64,000 nt of DNA, taken from NCBI GenBank assembly GCA_030248225.1, contig JASANE010025003.1, positions 43,447 to 107,446 on the forward strand, in the 5' to 3' direction. Position numbers and translations under genes: made by a program. This document shows positions 59,510 to 64,000 of this stretch, one piece after another. Positions within the stretch are counted from its first letter, which is position 1. Each line of letters begins with the position of its first letter. A model generated the notes under the pieces. The model saw nothing but the letters and a program-made list of their open reading frames with translations, was not told the DNA's origin and made no database searches. Source of the DNA: Trileptium ribeirensis (Eukaryota; Nematoda; Enoplea; Enoplida; Thoracostomopsidae).

Positions 59510-60652
59510 CGGGGGGTAACCGGAATTCCGGTTCCGGCAAAAATCGTCTTCCCGTTGCGATTCCGGCAAAAGGCAATTCCGGTTTAAAAATTTTCTTTAA
59601 ATTTGCAGCCATTTCTGCTCCATCTGTGGTTCAGTCATACGTTAAATATATGCACAATAATCAAGTTCTAACACAACCAAACAAAGGAAAAGACTAACTC
59701 AGCAAATTACCCTGTGAGACATATATAAGTAGTACACAATTTTAGTAAGAATTTTTCAACTTCACACGGCAGGAGTTTGTTAACAAAACAAAGCTAGGTC
59801 GATACTTGTGGCAGCTTATTCATTCAGAAAATCTGAGGTATATGTTAGAATTGATCCGGCCCAACTTGAATACATAATAGAGTATGAATTACTGAAGTAT
59901 TTAGCTGTAAGCTTGACTAATATATATGACGTGAAGCAAAAGCCTGTGCGCTTGTAAACTTTGTAATCAGTCTACATTGGGGTAAAGTAACATATCTGCA
60001 AAGCATCCAGAAACTGCGTTCTTGGGAACGAACTGTATGTATTGAAACTGTGCAAGCAGTATCAATGTTTGTCCTATTTATAGCATTCTGATCAGAAAAT
60101 CATCATCATCTGACTGATGGGTACTGGGTCTCAGAACAATGGGCACTAGCCTGAACAATGTCTCTGGCCAACGGTCAGAAAGATCTATTATGCTTTTTTA
60201 GAACCATATAAACCAATAATTTCAAGTTTCCTACGAAATAACATGTAACGAACGTATGTCTGGTAAAGGGAGACGATTAGAAACAGAGCAAAATTGTTTA
60301 GTCTACGCTCCATGCGTTACATTAACATTCAGCTTGACGTAGTTTACGTAAGCCTGTACAGCGTAAGGTAGTTTTCCACTGGGACGCCAAAAAACAGACA
60401 TATTGATTGATAAATATATAAATATTTTAGCGTCCTCCGCCTCGACAAAGTACCATTGAAGCAATAATGTCATCGCAATACATTAAGTTTAATGTAAAAT
60501 TTATTTTTAATACATTTTAAATCCACAGTGCCTTCATTTCGTCCTTCCTCTAGTTTACTATATATAAGTTTCGAAGATCAGGCTCCGGTTCCGGATTAAA
60601 TGGACGGTTCAGATTGCTGGTTCCAGTAAATTTTGGCTCCAGTTATACGCCG
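59510..60652 (+). mobile_element. hAT-type non-autonomous element, copy 4
   Basis: The left end CGGGGGGTAACCGGAATTCC differs from the family at two positions. The right end 'ggctccagttatacgccg' is more worn. Subterminal 'ggttccggcaaaaatcg' and interior 'ttatataagtttcgaagatc', 'aacattcagcttgacgtagt' and 'cattaagtttaatgtaaa' match copy 1 in the same orientation. Flanks show no 8 bp duplication. It is the most diverged copy. Confidence 0.75.
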
Positions 60653-61636
60653 TTTTGCAAATTATCAGCACAAGTATGGCAACGTAACATATGGTTTTGG
60701 CACGTTTAAGAAATCTTGAGGCACTTTCCTTCTAACCACTAGATATTAATGAGAGGCGTCGGAGAGAAAACAGGGCCTGCTGTTAAAATGTTATAATGAA
60801 CTCGATCACATCAAGATGCCGAAGGCAGGTTTTTGTGCAAAATACATAATGCGCGTTTGCGTAACGTGTCCTATAAATTCGCAACTTCCTGTAAAAATGC
60901 GGAACAAATTTTTAAAACCCACATTTTCTATCTTAATTGGTAAAAATAAAATAACAAAAAAACTATAAAATATTGAATCATCTTGAGGTTTCTAGCCCTA
61001 CAGACACATTCGCTGCCCAAGCAACCATCAAGCGGCTTTTACCTTGATAAATGTATATGTCGATATTTTATAAATATGTCGATATTATACTTAGATAGAT
61101 AACATTAAGGTAGACACAAATTTCATTTTGTGTAGGCAAGAATATGCCCGATACACGCCTTATTCTAATCAGATCAAAACCTGCCACTTCCACAGCGAAC
61201 CTGACATTTTCTGGGTTTCAGCTTGTCGGAAGCTATTAAGGCCCAAGGTATCCTGACCACATATGTATTTCCTCACTTTGGTAATAATGTTGTAGTTGTG
61301 GTTGAGTTGTATTGTGAGGTTTCTTGTGTATTACAGGTTTAACGAACACAGATCTGAGCCATTCCCAGCTAAAAACATGAACGCAAAATTAAGCGCCAAA
61401 CCCCTGTTTTTCCATTTTATAAAACAAAGCTAAATATTAGCATTAGCTTCCTAGTTATAAAATAGCTATGTCCTCAGTGTAATAAAAAATTACAAAGCAC
61501 TCAGTGTTTCTTTAAGCTAATCCAGGGCCATATTAGCGGCTGGAAGCAATAAAAATTATAGCATTTATTTCATTATAAATCGCACTAAAAATCTAATGAT
61601 GCAAAAAAGAAAAACAACAGCATTTGATTTTCCTGG
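60653..61636. other. No gene; contains fragment shared with 2816-2890
   Basis: The only repeat seen is at 61097-61165 (partner 2816-2890). A local duplication 'tatgtcgatattttataaatatgtcgatatt' type lies at about 61048-61090. No coding signal. Confidence 0.4.
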
Positions 61637-61651
61637 CCTATTCCAGGGGAG

Positions 61652-61697
61652 ATTCCCCCAGTTCACATACGGGGTTCTCGAATTGAACTGGGGGAAT
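61652..61697 (-). other. Perfect 14 bp hairpin downstream of LINE ORF
   Basis: Arms ATTCCCCCAGTTCA (61652-61665) and TGAACTGGGGGAAT (61684-61697) pair perfectly around an 18-base loop. On the minus strand it lies about 175 bases after the stop of the LINE reading frame, within its likely 3' UTR. Conserved stem-loops in LINE 3' ends are bound by the cognate RT in several families. Here that role is inference. Confidence 0.6.
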
Positions 61698-61871
61698 ATC
61701 AAGTACTTGGGGGTGAGAGATGATTGGGAGTACAGAGACTATGGGGGCATAGTTTCCAAAAGATGGGTGCTATAGCAAGCGTAAACTAATTTTTCCCCCC
61801 CAACTGGGATTGGGCCGAAACCTGAGTAGGCCAAAAAGGCCCTTTTCAGCACCCCAAGTCCTAGTAAAGTT

Positions 61872-64000
61872 CTATTCCATAATACACTTCGCAAACCCAA
61901 CAATTCTAGATAAACTCAATTTATGTCCATCCTCTTGATCCAAAGTCTCAGTTCCGAAGAATGTCTTTCGTAAATCCCTCAAGGCTAAGCAGTTCATTGT
62001 CAAATGTTGAGCAGTCTCCGGCTCAGTTCCGCAGAATGTGCACAAGTTGTTATCCAGTAAACCTATTCTGTATAAGTGGGAATTAAGTCCCATGTCCTGT
62101 CAAAAATTGTATGGCTATTCTCATACGGTCTTTATTCATTTTCCAAAGGAATTTTGATCTAAATTTATTAGGTTTATCAAAGAAAACCCTGGTCTGTCTA
62201 CAATCAGTATTATTAGTCCATCTCCTACTATGTTCTATAAATGACCTTTCCTCCAGCCACGTTTTAATTACAGTGACGCTAATAGGTACATGAGGTTCCT
62301 GTCCTAGAGTCTTAATATTAGACCCGTGCCTAGCTAATTCGTCAGCTATTTCATTACCTAATACTCCGGAATGCCCTTTTACCCAGCCCAGAGTCACCGT
62401 ATTGTTTCGACCTAGTCTGTTAAGCCACTTCACACACCCAAGGGTGCATAGTGATTTAACCTGCCTTTTCCCGAGAGCCAACACCGCATCTTTACTATCA
62501 CTAAAAATACCTATCTTTTTATTCTTAAGTCTAAAACCATGTGTTATCATGGCACATCTTTCGATGGCCAGCACCTCTGCCTGAAAGACAGTAGTCAAGC
62601 TACCCAGGGGGAATGATTCCCTTACTTTACCCGGTATATATATACCTGCACCACATCGCCTGAGACCATTCTCAGTGACCGAACCATCCGTATAACATAG
62701 CAAGTCAAAGTCATCTTGCCTAACATCAGCCCAGTCATTACAACTCCAATTCTGTTTATGTCTTATAGAGCTAATAATATCACATGGTAGGTTCAATAAA
62801 CCTCCAACATTCTTGGTCAACATATGCATATGAGCAGATGAGCCCAATGCATGATTCCTTTGCCAAAGGCCTAGGTTCTTAAGTCTTATGTATTCTTTAA
62901 CCGCACTTTCTTTGATTAAGATATCAATAGGCGGTATACATAAAATTGTCTCAATGCCGCGCACCGGAGTAGATCTAAAAGCACCAGTTATCATACGACA
63001 AGTCATAGCTTGAACCTTTTCTAACATTTTTCGATAAGTAACCAGTTCAATCCTATGCCACCAACAAATTACCCCATAAAGGAGTGTTGGGAGAACAACT
63101 GTTCTATAAAGGAAGTATATAACTTGAGGACGAAGACCCCAGTTACTTCCAATAAACCTCTTAAGAGCAAAGAGAATTCTAAAGGACTTAAGCCGTGCTT
63201 CTTCAATATGAGTCTTCCAAGTTAGACGATGGTCTAACCATAGGCCAAGATATTTAACCTTATCACCGAACGGAATAACTGCGCCTCCAATGCGAATATC
63301 CGTTAGGCCGTCCAACCTTCTTTTCCTTGTAAAAATTACACCCTTACACTTTTGTGCATTAACAGAAAGGCCTCTAGGACAGCACCACGCATGAAGCTCA
63401 TCCAGAGACCGCTGAAATCTGTTACAAATAGTTCTTAGACATTTTGAAGATGTCAGAAGGACTAGATCATCAGAATATCCTACGCACAACACCCTGTTAA
63501 CATTAAGTCTGTTAATAATATCATTTACCACTAGACACCACAGCACGGGGTAAAGAACACCTCCTTGCGGAAATCCCCTGTTCGCTCTGACCGCCAGTCT
63601 GGCTTGTCCCTTTTCAGCTACAATAACTCTCATCCTCAATAATTTATGAATCCAAGTTTTGATGAAATTTGGAATACCAAATTCATCCATGCTTTTTAGA
63701 ATGAACTCAAATTTTGTGCAGTCAAAAGCTCCAGTAATGTCTAGGAACACCAAAAGAATAAATTTGCCAGAAACCATTTCCTGTTCGATCCATGCCGTAG
63801 TATTCTGAAGGGCAGATATGGTACTCCTTCCTTCACGATAGGCATGTTGATTATCATGTAATTTGGACTTGCTCAAGATGTCATGTATTATATAGTCTGA
63901 CACCAATCTCTCAAGAGTCTTCAAAACAAAGGATGACAAATTAATGGGTCTAAATGCCTTAGGCTCAGTATAGTCATCTTTACCCGGCTTTGGGATAAAG
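61872..64000 (-). pseudogene. LINE polyprotein (R1/I-like) with RT, RNase H and zinc knuckle; 5' end beyond window
   Basis: The protein enters at the window edge (64000) in frame with FIPKPGKDDYTEPKAFRPIN and stays open to 62083. Residues are counted from 63939. RT: FLDITGAFD (66-73, catalytic Asp), GFPQGGVLYPVLW (122-134), GYSDD (154-158, the YxDD box with Ser for Ala). RNase H: YTDGS (416-420), FQAEVLAIE, FSDSKDA (479-485) and KGHSGVLGNEIADELA. A single frameshift near 62090 separates the last part (62093-61872), which carries the knuckle CTFCGTEPETAQHLTMNC and ends FAKCIME. Apart from that shift there are no lesions in over 2 kb, so it is the youngest coding sequence here. RNase H and the knuckle fit the R1/I group seen in arthropods and other invertebrates. 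Confidence 0.92.

Overview
The window looks like eukaryotic, invertebrate-type nuclear DNA, AT-rich and dense in decayed transposable elements. The Tc1/mariner-type ends, hAT-type ends and several LINE families fit many invertebrates, so I do not name a species. I recognise no host protein gene, rRNA gene or intact tRNA gene. Every coding stretch I can name belongs to a mobile element, and all but one are broken by frameshifts, stops or truncation.

Layout. 1-1240: tandem array of about 355 bp units. 3.5-5.4 kb: three short Tc1/mariner-type MITEs with TA target sites, plus a tRNA-like SINE fragment. 5.9-6.4 kb: second tandem array. 9.0-10.0 kb: Pao/BEL-type Gag remnant. 14.2-14.9 kb: a 0.7 kb dispersed repeat whose inverted partner lies at 39.8-40.5 kb. 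15.8-17.1 kb: array of about 170 bp units, seen again at 35.2-36.2 kb. 20.5-25.0 kb: two copies of a 1.1 kb hAT-type non-autonomous element in opposite orientation, around an LTR-like sequence and a run of four short hairpins. 25.7-31.3 kb: a degenerate Ty3/gypsy retrotransposon (protease, RT, RNase H, integrase) with an extra, non-envelope-like reading frame after pol. 32.0-34.95 kb: nested insertions bounded by GC-rich palindromic blocks. 42.7-43.1 kb: a second copy of the LTR-like sequence found at 33.8-34.3 kb. 47.9-49.7 kb: 5'-truncated LINE with RT and RNase H. 53.4-56.8 kb: a structurally complete RTE-like LINE with an 18 bp target-site duplication and a PHD-like zinc finger. 57.8-60.7 kb: two more hAT-type copies, again in opposite orientation. 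61.9-64.0 kb, minus strand: the best preserved LINE (RT, RNase H, zinc knuckle), running off the window edge.

The genes do not form a pathway. The non-autonomous families (hAT-type, Tc1/mariner-type, SINE-like) would need enzymes from elsewhere, since no transposase gene is visible. The most useful novel material is in the non-coding repeats: the hAT-type family with 8 bp target duplications, three MITEs with hyper-palindromic interiors, hairpins with compensating base changes, LTR-internal minisatellite expansion, and a shared GAGTTAT-type motif across unrelated repeats. All comparisons were made by eye, so boundaries are approximate unless set by target-site duplications or terminal inverted repeats.
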